Below are positions 33,955 through 42,970 of a stretch of DNA of 48,868 nt, piece after piece. Position 1 is the stretch's first letter. Each line of letters starts with the position of its first letter. Location: positions 1 through 48,868 of IMG/VR virus record IMGVR_UViG_3300023174_000249, one strand, 5' to 3'. Both the position numbers and the translations under genes were made by a program. The stretch is from a virus. The notes under the pieces were generated by a model, which was not told where the DNA came from, did no database searches, and saw only the letters and a program-made list of their open reading frames with translations.

Positions 33955-36510
33955 ATGCCTGCTTGGAATTTACATAACAACGCTGCTGCCCAGATGGGAG
34001 ATTTAATGTCTGCCGGTGCAGGACAGGCAGGATCGACACGCGTAGAAGCTGGGCGCGTCTACACTGGGCGCATAACAAAAACGCACCACGGCGATGGTTT
34101 GTATTCCGTGGATTTAGATGGTCTTAACACGACAATCATTTGTAACTGGGCCGCAGGTATATTCTCTCCTATCCTGGGCATTAGAACAAAATATTATCCG
34201 ACTCTAGATACTAAAGTTGCGGTGCTTATTAACGGGCTAAATACGGGCTGGATCATCACTACCGCGCCTAGTGAGTCATACGACTTTGCAGCGGGCGGGG
34301 TTAATACTATGGTCGGTATGCAACTGGATGAAGAAAAGCTAGAGCCTTTTGAGTCTGAGCTTGAGGGTATGGGTTTAACTGTAACCAACCCTAATGACCT
34401 ACTAGAAGGTGAATTCGCTATAGCTAATAATTTTGGCGTAGCGATTCAATTCCTTACTACCATGATAAAAATGCAAGCATCGGAACGCGCCAAGGTAGAG
34501 GCGCTTTTAATGGATGATATGGTGCGAATTGTGAGTGAAACATTCAAGCACTACAGTTCTTTTGGTGACTTCCAAATTTATAATGACGGAAGACTGAATG
34601 TTCGCTTCGATGGTACTAGTTATGAATTTGAATCATTTGGGAAAGAAACTAATACAGATCCGCTTGTTCAGTTGGATAATAAACAGGTAGATTTCCAGAA
34701 AACATTTACGGAGACAGGTAGATGGAGATTCAGCGAATACATAGGCTTTTTGGGAGACTTTATTCACACGTTCGTAACAGAACCTAATGAAGCGCTCGCT
34801 GCCATCGCTGAAAACGCCATACGCCCCGGGAAGGCCAGGATGCAGATGCACAGCGATGGGTCCATCTTGATGCAGAGTGTGGCGGACATCTCCATTGAGC
34901 GTGTGTGTCGCGTGGTCGCTCCCACAGAGATTAAAAGACAGGATGATCCTGAAGGTAATAAGAAAGATCAATTTGATAACCTGAATAAACAGTATTTGAA
35001 GATCTGGAATTATGGGCAAGATATGAGGCAAGCGCATTACGCATCATATCAGTTACGACAATACGCCCGCTGGTTATCATGTTTCCATTCCTTTGCCCGG
35101 TTCCATCAATTAGACAAAGACTGGAAAATTCCTAAAGAAACAGAGTTTGAACATTCTTGGACTAATCAAGAAGAAGATGTAGAGCAGGCCAATGCGGGAC
35201 AGGATACTTTTTATGATGTGTACGCCACGTTTAGAATAATGCGTGATGGATCCATATTAATTATGGATGGTTTTAATTCTGCCATTTCTATGGTCCGGGG
35301 TAATATTCAAATGTCTGCAGTTAGACATATTGAATTAGATGCTGCAGGTGATATTAGAATTAACGCGGGACAGAACATATATATTAAAGCCCGACGGAAT
35401 ATTGAAATATCTGCTATTGTCGGCGGGCTTACACTTAAATCGCGCGCCTGGTGGAAAGCACTGTGCGAATGGGGAACTGTGTGGATAAAATCAGATGCAA
35501 TTGATCCATCATCTGGCGAAGAACCACCAGACCCTGAAAATGAAGAACAAGATCCTAAACCAGAAGTTCATGGCGCTGCTATATTTCTAGATGCGGCCAA
35601 AGGGCAAGCGTTAATTCAAAGCGAGCGTAGAGCTACTATATCTGTCATTGGCAATCCTGAAGACAACGAATCACTTGAAGACACAACAGCTTCTGTCGTA
35701 ATGCAAAGTAAAAATCAGGATGTACGCGCCATAGGTGCGAGACATGTTATCCTTAAATCTGAAGGGCGCAGCAAAGGCAATATTATTTTGGATGCTGCTA
35801 ACACAGTTATCACTACTGCTTCAAGCTTCTTGATAAAAGTAAAAAGAATTTTCGACATCAACGAAAAGTTTACTTTGCGTAAAGATAATATAGTTAATGT
35901 GGAAGAAATGCGCGCTAAAAGGACGCATGTGCAGACAACCATATCAGGCCCTGAAAACCTGGGCGTAGATCATGTGAAAGACAATATTCCGCATCACGGC
36001 CACGGCCACCATATGCTAAAATTTAAAGAACAATCTACGCCTATTAAATTTCCTACAGAAGAAGAAATTAAAGATTTAAATGAATATGTTTCAGAAGAAG
36101 TACAAGATGTAAGACCTCATGAAGCTGCAGGCGACCCAGAAGACGGACCGGATTGGGAGTATACACCAGAAGATAAAAAATTTGATAATCAAGGTTATAA
36201 AAGAGAACCTAAAGAAGACGAAACATTTCAACCTATGGCGCAACAACGGTTGGATGATACTGATGACGAATTAATTGATACAAGTTCCTATGAAGAATGG
36301 AACTGGGATCAAGACAACAAACTTAAATCGGGTAGAAGAACTACATCTTCTAGCCTCCCCTTTCCAGGCGCTGGCGCGCAGGAAAAGAAATTTGAAGATG
36401 GCGAATCCTTGAGTAAACCGTTAAATGAGGATTATTCTGCGCAGTCGCCAGACAACGCCCAAGACCCAACGAACCAACCTATAAAACGTAAGTTTATCAA
36501 ATACAGTTAA
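33955..36510 (+). CDS. Baseplate spike (gp5/gpV-type) protein
   Basis: 851 residues. An N-terminal OB-fold-like domain (about 30-105: GRVYTGRITKTHHGDGLYSV, TLDTKVAVLINGLNTGWIIT) is typical of spike proteins. The central region has repeating short beta segments (AGDIRINAGQNIYIKARRNI, HIELDAAGD, IERVCRVV; about 450-660), fitting a trimeric beta-helix. A His-rich HHGHGHH motif at 680-686 recalls the metal-binding HxH tips of phage spikes. It is followed by an acidic, disordered tail to 851. The long tail after the His motif is unusual. Located between tube and chaperone genes. Confidence 0.8.
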   Translation: MPAWNLHNNAAAQMGDLMSAGAGQAGSTRVEAGRVYTGRITKTHHGDGLYSVDLDGLNTTIICNWAAGIFSPILGIRTKYYPTLDTKVAVLINGLNTGWIITTAPSESYDFAAGGVNTMVGMQLDEEKLEPFESELEGMGLTVTNPNDLLEGEFAIANNFGVAIQFLTTMIKMQASERAKVEALLMDDMVRIVSETFKHYSSFGDFQIYNDGRLNVRFDGTSYEFESFGKETNTDPLVQLDNKQVDFQKTFTETGRWRFSEYIGFLGDFIHTFVTEPNEALAAIAENAIRPGKARMQMHSDGSILMQSVADISIERVCRVVAPTEIKRQDDPEGNKKDQFDNLNKQYLKIWNYGQDMRQAHYASYQLRQYARWLSCFHSFARFHQLDKDWKIPKETEFEHSWTNQEEDVEQANAGQDTFYDVYATFRIMRDGSILIMDGFNSAISMVRGNIQMSAVRHIELDAAGDIRINAGQNIYIKARRNIEISAIVGGLTLKSRAWWKALCEWGTVWIKSDAIDPSSGEEPPDPENEEQDPKPEVHGAAIFLDAAKGQALIQSERRATISVIGNPEDNESLEDTTASVVMQSKNQDVRAIGARHVILKSEGRSKGNIILDAANTVITTASSFLIKVKRIFDINEKFTLRKDNIVNVEEMRAKRTHVQTTISGPENLGVDHVKDNIPHHGHGHHMLKFKEQSTPIKFPTEEEIKDLNEYVSEEVQDVRPHEAAGDPEDGPDWEYTPEDKKFDNQGYKREPKEDETFQPMAQQRLDDTDDELIDTSSYEEWNWDQDNKLKSGRRTTSSSLPFPGAGAQEKKFEDGESLSKPLNEDYSAQSPDNAQDPTNQPIKRKFIKYS

Positions 36511-36514
36511 TACT

Positions 36515-37246
36515 ATGAATCAAATCAATTCAAATGATGTAAAAGAGTTTCTGGCACAGCAAGAGCAGATTTCTGAAACCGCAGAGGTTACAACAGAATC
36601 TCAAATGCCGGGGCATTCGGTTATAAATCTCGATGACGCACGCAAACAGGCGGAGGAAGAAACATCCGCAATTAAAGAACTACAAGATAAAGTGGAAAAA
36701 GACCGCAATAAATTATTTGAGCCTGATACCTCCAGTCTCGCGCACTTATCTTCGTGGGTGTTCGATCAAGGTAATTTAAAAGTTGAAGTCGACGCCTACG
36801 ACAAGGCACTTTATCTTAAATCTCTTTTTAACGACGTTCCATTAGAGCTTAATATTAAGTTAGAGATGGGTATCGACGTCGCAGTACGCGCGACAACCAA
36901 TTATGATCTTGATATAGTTTTCAAAGTAATGGAGAAATATAGCGAAGAAAGCAAAGTTCCCGGCCCGGCACAGTACGCTAGCTTGGTTCAGAAATGCGCA
37001 GCAGCCCTGCAGATTACCAAATTCGGTGATACGTTATTGAATCCTCCCACATTCGCGCCTGGAAAAGGCAGCGTTGATTCTGCCGCAGTAGAATTAAAAA
37101 GTAGAGTGGACAATTTGATTGGTACCTGGGCGTGGCCAAAATGGAATGCCGCATTAACCGCGCTTAGAATTTTCGAAACTAAACTATCACTTTGTAACGA
37201 GAATGCCAGACAAGCAAATTTTTGGCAGACCGCAGATGCCAATTAA
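36515..37246 (+). CDS. Tail assembly chaperone, upstream frame
   Basis: 243 residues. Acidic helical N-terminus (about 1-70), then an alpha/beta core (LKVEVDAYDKALYLKSLFND; YASLVQKCAAALQITKFGDT). The position straight before the tape measure gene, with an overlapping short -1 frame, is the standard arrangement of lambda gpG/gpGT-type chaperones. A slippery A_AAT_TTT lies in frame at 37216-37222, eight codons before the TAA. Frameshifting would give a 365-residue fusion with the next frame. Confidence 0.78.
   Translation: MNQINSNDVKEFLAQQEQISETAEVTTESQMPGHSVINLDDARKQAEEETSAIKELQDKVEKDRNKLFEPDTSSLAHLSSWVFDQGNLKVEVDAYDKALYLKSLFNDVPLELNIKLEMGIDVAVRATTNYDLDIVFKVMEKYSEESKVPGPAQYASLVQKCAAALQITKFGDTLLNPPTFAPGKGSVDSAAVELKSRVDNLIGTWAWPKWNAALTALRIFETKLSLCNENARQANFWQTADAN
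37216..37222 (+). promoter_or_regulatory. Putative -1 ribosomal frameshift site
   Basis: The heptamer A_AAT_TTT lies in the zero frame of the upstream chaperone gene (codons Ala-Asn-Phe). Slippage by -1 enters the next frame at 37222. The heptamer follows the X_XXY_YYZ rule. The alternative is restart at the ATG of TAATG at 37244-37248. Confidence 0.68.
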
Positions 37247-37611
37247 TGCTGGTAGCCTACCTGCGGGGGCTGTTAAAACCTGATTACCCACAAGGTATTC
37301 GGTCCATCATTAGAGAAAATTTTATCCTTCAAGCTCTATCGCGAGAGCTTGATGCGGATGAATTACTGGCACGCGTGCAGCACGAGGGAACTTTTACTTC
37401 GCTATTAACGCATGACAATGCGAACAAGCTATTGAAACAACAGGATAAAATGTTATCTTTAGCTTTTGATAACTTAAGGCATAAGACAGAACGCCTCGGT
37501 AATAAATTAGTCAATATGCACGCAATAGACAAACTTATAGCTACTTACGCAGCCCTTAAGAAACAAGGTATTGTTGGCGAGAAATTAGATAATAGTCAAA
37601 ATGTCGATTAA
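37222..37611 (+). CDS. Tail assembly chaperone, downstream (-1) frame
   Basis: Up to 129 residues in the -1 frame, with helical segments (YPQGIRSIIRENFILQALSR, NANKLLKQQDKMLSLAFDNL). It may be made as an extension of the upstream chaperone by frameshift at 37216-37222, or separately from the ATG at 37246 overlapping the stop (TAATG), giving 121 residues. The end overlaps the tape measure start by 11 bases. Chaperone extensions of this kind bind the tape measure protein. Confidence 0.72.
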   Translation: MADRRCQLMLVAYLRGLLKPDYPQGIRSIIRENFILQALSRELDADELLARVQHEGTFTSLLTHDNANKLLKQQDKMLSLAFDNLRHKTERLGNKLVNMHAIDKLIATYAALKKQGIVGEKLDNSQNVD

Positions 37612-40300
37612 CCAAAACTTCTTCGCTAGCTCTAGTGGTATCGGGCCGCAAACAGGAGGATTCAATCCTACACCTGCCGACGCTATATCGTCTTTGTTGA
37701 GACAGAATGCTAGCTCAGGATTGCTGGAATACGCTTTATATAGCGACCCTCGCGTGCGTGCGTTATCAGGGTTATTAGCGACTGGTGTAGCGGGCGATGC
37801 AGCCCAAGCGTCAAAACTAATTCACAATTCGTCACAAGGTCAATTGCTAAAAGATATATCGGCGTTAGCCGTGGGCGCTGGCCTCGTTCCCGGAGGTAGT
37901 CCGGTGCAACTGGCCTCTAACGTACAACAAATGGTTGCCACGCAAGGTTTTACTGTGGGTGGTAATATGGGCCGGGGTGGTCCTGTTTTTGGTGGTGGTG
38001 TGGTTACGGACGCGATGTCCCGTAGTGTTTTCGACACTGTTAAAAATAACTTTTTCGATCAAGTCACAGGGCTGCCTAAAAAAGCAGCACACGGCCTGAA
38101 CATGAGCCAGATGGGAGAAGCTATGGGGCAACTTACTTCTAGAGGCGCATTCCGGGGAATGGAAATTGGAGATATTAATCTAAACGAAAAGGGCGTTTAT
38201 GAGTTTAAACAAAATGAACAAAAAATGGAAAAGGTTAATAAAATCTTTTCTGATTACGCAGGGATGTTGAAAGATGCGCGGCAGATATTTGGTGATTTAC
38301 CAATCGCTGATTTGACACAAAATGCCGAGCGGCTCGTTGGGACTTCGTTGCGAGAAATGGGTAGTGTTAGCGCAATGCGTAATCGTATGGCAAACATTAC
38401 AGCTACGTCAGCTGCTTTTGGTTTAAATCCTGCAGCTGTGGCTGAGAACATGATGCAGATGACCGATGGTATTCAACAAGGAATGTATAACAAAGCTATG
38501 AGGGATCCTAGGGTGGCTAACGAACCTGCTTTAGAAGCGCTGACACCTACAGCTTTTGGGCGTATGGCTTCCAATATTTCAGAGTCTGCCGTATTAGGAG
38601 GCATGTTGGTGGGGCACAGCTCGACAGCGGCATCCAATGCTTACGCCGAGCAAGGTAAATACATGCCTACCATGGACGCATCTGCCGCTTCTAGAATGAA
38701 GGCGCAAGCTATGATGGAGATTGCCAGCGAACGTGACACGCCTGTTACGGGTAACGTGTTAGCGGCACGGACTATGCTCGATAGGGGTATGATTAGTGAT
38801 CCTAATATTGCAGCACAAGTGGATGATTTGATCACGCAAATGGGGAAGACAGGCGATGTAAATCAACAAGCTATACTCAATCAACAACTAGCGAGTCTTG
38901 TTAATTCGAGTGGCGCAGACATAGAAGGTTTTAAACATGCCTATTCTCGGACCGAAATGGCAAATATGCTATCCGCAGAGGGCACCAATAAAATGTCGCA
39001 ATTTTATGACGACACATATACTAATCGTTACCCTATGGAAGGGACTAAGAGCCTGCACATGGCTAAACAGGATTTTGGTTTATTTGGAATCGGTGATGCG
39101 GAATCTACAGGTTATAAAAATAAAGAAGCGTTTGTCGATATGTTCGGAGCTGTAGACAAGCAAGCGCAAGACGCGCTTATGACGGCTGTAGGTGCGAATG
39201 GAGAAATAGATGAAAAAGCTCTAGACAAAGCCTATGCCGATACACCCGGGCTATCTAAAGTATTTTCAAAAGAGAAATTTAAACAGACTATAAATCAGTT
39301 CGCCAAAGATCCAAATAGAGCGCAAGGTAATTTGAAGGATCAACTCACAGGTATATTCGATGCAGCCAGAGCTAATCCTAGGTTTGGGGTTGCTGGTTCA
39401 GATAGAGAAAAATTGTTGGCCGACGAGCGTGGCGTGCAATCTTATTTAGCGTCAGCATCTTTAGGAGAGCCGCTAACATCGGAAGATTTAGGCACTGAAT
39501 TAATGCGTGGATTTTTTGGATCTGGTAAAATTGATAATAACGTTGTTTTAGAAAGTCTTAAAAATAAAGGAATGGCTAGTAGCTTCGCTATTAAGGCAGA
39601 CAAGACAGGCCTCAATTTAGATGCAGCGGGTGTAGATAGTTTAGCTTCTACACTTGGTGAAAATCAGATGGCTGCTTTGGCGCGTAGTTTAAATTTAGAT
39701 ATTAACGATAAAGAGGGACTGGCTAAAGCACTGTCCACACCAGAAGGTTTTAAAGCATTACAAAGCAACCTCGGCGGTGCCTTGATGGGTGTTAATAAAG
39801 ACGGCACACTGTCTATAGCTTCAGCTTCCGCAGCAGAAAAAGAAACTAAAGAATTAGAAACACAGTCAATGGTGACCGCTGCGCAGCGGTTACTGGGTGA
39901 AGGCGTAAAGGTTGGTGGTGACTTAAATACCGTTGAAGGGCGTGAGCAATATAACAAAGATGTAGTCAGCGAGCTCACCAAAGATACTGGTGGTTTTTTC
40001 TCTGGTGAAAGTAATAAACTCAGCGAATTCGCAAGCAAGTTTAAAGAAGAGGGTTATGGTGGGCAAGAATTTGAAGCGCTCAGATTGATGTCTGAAAGTA
40101 ATCCTAATATAAGAAAAGCGATTCGTGATTCGGCTAACGATGCCCGCGCGAAGGGCGGTGAAGATAATATTCAAAAATATAATGAACTTATGTCACTGGA
40201 CAGACAACTACAGTCATCCGGCGCTGACGGCGGAAAATATCTAGGCGTGCTTGAACTCATGGCTGAAGGTATAGCGCAAATCAAATTATTTGGTGGATAA
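37601..40300 (+). CDS. Tape measure protein
   Basis: 899 residues, mostly helical, Ala/Gly/Met/Gln-rich, with a hydrophobic segment near 80-100 (ISALAVGAGLVPGG). It follows the overlapping chaperone frames, the normal place for the tape measure gene. At roughly 0.15 nm per residue it would correspond to a tail near 130 nm. It should occupy the tube lumen and set tail length. Confidence 0.82.
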   Translation: MSINQNFFASSSGIGPQTGGFNPTPADAISSLLRQNASSGLLEYALYSDPRVRALSGLLATGVAGDAAQASKLIHNSSQGQLLKDISALAVGAGLVPGGSPVQLASNVQQMVATQGFTVGGNMGRGGPVFGGGVVTDAMSRSVFDTVKNNFFDQVTGLPKKAAHGLNMSQMGEAMGQLTSRGAFRGMEIGDINLNEKGVYEFKQNEQKMEKVNKIFSDYAGMLKDARQIFGDLPIADLTQNAERLVGTSLREMGSVSAMRNRMANITATSAAFGLNPAAVAENMMQMTDGIQQGMYNKAMRDPRVANEPALEALTPTAFGRMASNISESAVLGGMLVGHSSTAASNAYAEQGKYMPTMDASAASRMKAQAMMEIASERDTPVTGNVLAARTMLDRGMISDPNIAAQVDDLITQMGKTGDVNQQAILNQQLASLVNSSGADIEGFKHAYSRTEMANMLSAEGTNKMSQFYDDTYTNRYPMEGTKSLHMAKQDFGLFGIGDAESTGYKNKEAFVDMFGAVDKQAQDALMTAVGANGEIDEKALDKAYADTPGLSKVFSKEKFKQTINQFAKDPNRAQGNLKDQLTGIFDAARANPRFGVAGSDREKLLADERGVQSYLASASLGEPLTSEDLGTELMRGFFGSGKIDNNVVLESLKNKGMASSFAIKADKTGLNLDAAGVDSLASTLGENQMAALARSLNLDINDKEGLAKALSTPEGFKALQSNLGGALMGVNKDGTLSIASASAAEKETKELETQSMVTAAQRLLGEGVKVGGDLNTVEGREQYNKDVVSELTKDTGGFFSGESNKLSEFASKFKEEGYGGQEFEALRLMSESNPNIRKAIRDSANDARAKGGEDNIQKYNELMSLDRQLQSSGADGGKYLGVLELMAEGIAQIKLFGG

Positions 40301-40304
40301 AAAT

Positions 40305-40766
40305 ATGGCTATCTTAACTCCTTGTCGTGGTAACGTATATAAAGTAAATCCAGTTGAAGGCTCTGGGGATTCAGGCTTTTATAAAGTCGATGGACTTGAA
40401 GCTAAAAAAGGACCTGGTGATGCCTTGCTGATTATGAGCGTCAGTCCGCAGAAAAGCGATGTGGTGGCTCCTGTCATAACCCTTGAGAACACCAGAATTC
40501 TATATTCGTTCGGAGCCAACTTCGGGAATATAACTATATCTGGTCTGCTTCTTCTAGGAAAATCAGGGCAACCCGGGCAGTGCTTGAAAACACTGACAGA
40601 TTTCTTTGAAAGTAAAAGAGTATCTAAATCATCCAGCTCTATAAATGTATCGGGGCCTAGTTCCGGCTGGAAAGTATTCTTAACCGGATTAAGTGTTGGC
40701 GAAGCCGATAGTGTAAATAACACGCAATCATTTGCGCTAACCGGTATTATTGCCGAACCTAAATAA
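40305..40766 (+). CDS. Tail tube-initiator/baseplate-type protein
   Basis: 153 residues from the ATG at 40305 (MAILTPCRGNVYKVNPVE); an upstream TTG at 40290 overlaps the tape measure stop region and is less likely. It is beta-rich, and the pattern ILYSFGANFGNITISGLLLL ... LTGLSVGEADSV ... ALTGIIAE resembles tube-like folds, suggesting a tube initiator between tape measure and hub. This is a fold-level guess. Confidence 0.65.
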   Translation: MAILTPCRGNVYKVNPVEGSGDSGFYKVDGLEAKKGPGDALLIMSVSPQKSDVVAPVITLENTRILYSFGANFGNITISGLLLLGKSGQPGQCLKTLTDFFESKRVSKSSSSINVSGPSSGWKVFLTGLSVGEADSVNNTQSFALTGIIAEPK

Positions 40767-40769
40767 GAT

Positions 40770-41531
40770 ATGCGTAACGCTGTATTACATTTAATTACAA
40801 ACCAATCGGGATTTGCGAGTTCTGAAGTATTTCCTATTAATAGCTTCTATGTCCCACACACACCCAACGCGGCAGAAGAATTCATTAGATCTAGACTACT
40901 GATCAACGAATCGAATTACCATTTGACTAATAGCATGCTAGCCGTATACGCTTTTCCGGAGATACTGGCTGATTTCAGAGAAAGCTCTATAACTTTCAGT
41001 TTTAAAGAACTACAAAGAAATACAGTGACTATTTCTGGCGCGTCATACGCCAACACACCAACTGAAAATTTTAACATTTTAAATGTCCCTAATACTTATC
41101 CTTCTAGTAATTATTTTAATTGGACTGTTAAATACCAGGATTATGAAAACCTAGTTTTCGTAGGCTGTGATTCTGCCTATACCATTCCTTATACATTAAC
41201 AGAAACAATGCAAGGCGCTACGGCCTACAGAATTATTTCAGCAGCATGGCCTGCGGTGGCAGGTATAAGGGGTGGGTTCGCATTAGATGCTACAACAGAT
41301 TGGAGCACTGGTAATTCGTTTTCTTTAAATGTATACCCTGCTATATTTCCTTATGAGGCGGCTATTAATTACATAAATAATTTTGCTGAAACTTCTACTT
41401 TATTGAATAATACAGGATTGGCTCGTAATTATTATAATGCGCAATCTTATATTGAAAAGTATGCCACGCTGATGTTAGCACTAGCCGATGCAGATAAAAA
41501 TAATCCTAAAACCGCAAGTGATTGTAAATAA
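40770..41531 (+). CDS. Baseplate-region protein of unknown function
   Basis: 253 residues, beta-rich and aromatic (PTENFNILNVPNTYPSSNYF, NWTVKYQDYENLVFVGCDSA). The C-terminal part is helical (NYINNFAETSTLLNNTGLAR). No motif recognised; placement between a tube-initiator candidate and a hub candidate points to the baseplate. Confidence 0.62.
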   Translation: MRNAVLHLITNQSGFASSEVFPINSFYVPHTPNAAEEFIRSRLLINESNYHLTNSMLAVYAFPEILADFRESSITFSFKELQRNTVTISGASYANTPTENFNILNVPNTYPSSNYFNWTVKYQDYENLVFVGCDSAYTIPYTLTETMQGATAYRIISAAWPAVAGIRGGFALDATTDWSTGNSFSLNVYPAIFPYEAAINYINNFAETSTLLNNTGLARNYYNAQSYIEKYATLMLALADADKNNPKTASDCK

Positions 41532-41533
41532 AC

Positions 41534-42970
41534 ATGGCCGCTGCAAATACAGTCGAAGTAAGAAAGCCCAAAGTTACAGTTCCCGGAGAGTCAACGGATT
41601 CTATACAGTATCAGGCTAGCATGCCTTTGAGCGAGGGAGCGCCTAGTATTCGCTATTCTTCCCACGGCGCTGGAAGCGATAGTGTGGAAAATCCTACAGC
41701 AAGTGAATTGATTCAAAAGGTAGCGCAAGCGCAAAACGCTATGTTTGAAGAGCCCACTAAGAACACGATTACCATGGAAGACGGTTCTGGAAACAGCGCG
41801 ACTTTTAATGGTTATGACACGGGACCGCATCATGATATAATGTTTGGCGGTGTAAACAATGGTAAAAATTTAGTGCACCGCTGCTCTCGTTTAGCCTATA
41901 TCAACACTTCTATTTATAGACCCGCCAGAGAGGCTGTAGTAGGTGAAGTAATTGAAAAGGCAGCTAGTGCCGCCAATCCATGTGCGGCATTAAAACTTAT
42001 ATTGGAAGAAATAATAGCGCAGTTTCTTCAGTCACGCCAAGAACCAGAAGGCACAACGGATTTTGAAGTGAGAAACAAAATTCATGAAGCCAACAAAAAG
42101 ATTATAGATGAGGAGTGGTATCCTATACTAGATGCCAGTACAGAATCTGGAATAAACGATTTTTCCGCAGTCGCCTCTAAGACGTCTATACAACTAACCA
42201 TGTATAACAGCATTAGAAGTGTTTATTTAAGCGGGTCGAACGACTTCTCTGTTATCATCGCTCAGTTTGAAACCATGTTTCAAATGTGCTTTGTGCCGGG
42301 GCACATGGGACAGGATCCGGGAAAATTCATCCCTATGAGCGCTAAGCTATCAAATCCGGAAGACAGAGAGGTTAATATAGTAAGCCTCTCTATGAACCCC
42401 GGTCCGCGTAAATTTTTATCTCCAACCGCTGTTGCTGTACGTGGTGCGCCTAACGCACAGCCGCCTGTGGCGGGGCAGGTCACTAGACCCGCAGGTTACG
42501 ACATGATTACTTGGCCTGAAAGTTTGCCAGCATCAGGTCAAACTGTTGTAATTCAAATGCCGTCATGGCTACCGCAAGAATTATATCCCTTACAAATTCC
42601 TAAAACAGGTAATAATTTAGACTTTGATTCTAATTACCAATCAGTCCAATCTGCACAACAAGAGTCTGCTGATGCCGCAACACTAGTGGCAAACATTTGC
42701 AAAGACATAGCGCGCTTAACTTATAATGATATTTCTTTGGCATCTGCATCTGCTAGTATAAATTGTCCTTTTGATGTCAGCTGGGAAATAGGTAAAAGAT
42801 ATTCTGTTAAGCAGCCCAGTACAGGATCTGGAGGAGGCTCGGTTTTATTCTCTGGGTTCTTGCGAACAGTGACTCATCGCGTAAGTTCTAGTCCCGCAAG
42901 AGCTGAAGCGATTACGCAGTTGATTTTTTCGCACGTAGAGGCTAATGGATTCACTTTACCTAACAAATAA
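41534..42970 (+). CDS. Baseplate hub-type protein
   Basis: 478 residues. A helical middle (about 130-230) precedes a beta-rich C-terminal domain (about 390-478: INCPFDVSWEIGKRYSVKQP, LFSGFLRTVTHRVSSSPARA, ending FSHVEANGFTLP). Such a sandwich domain with a final strand pair fits hub proteins of contractile tails. The stop overlaps the next ATG (TAATG), so it is coupled to the adhesin gene. Confidence 0.65.
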   Translation: MAAANTVEVRKPKVTVPGESTDSIQYQASMPLSEGAPSIRYSSHGAGSDSVENPTASELIQKVAQAQNAMFEEPTKNTITMEDGSGNSATFNGYDTGPHHDIMFGGVNNGKNLVHRCSRLAYINTSIYRPAREAVVGEVIEKAASAANPCAALKLILEEIIAQFLQSRQEPEGTTDFEVRNKIHEANKKIIDEEWYPILDASTESGINDFSAVASKTSIQLTMYNSIRSVYLSGSNDFSVIIAQFETMFQMCFVPGHMGQDPGKFIPMSAKLSNPEDREVNIVSLSMNPGPRKFLSPTAVAVRGAPNAQPPVAGQVTRPAGYDMITWPESLPASGQTVVIQMPSWLPQELYPLQIPKTGNNLDFDSNYQSVQSAQQESADAATLVANICKDIARLTYNDISLASASASINCPFDVSWEIGKRYSVKQPSTGSGGGSVLFSGFLRTVTHRVSSSPARAEAITQLIFSHVEANGFTLPNK

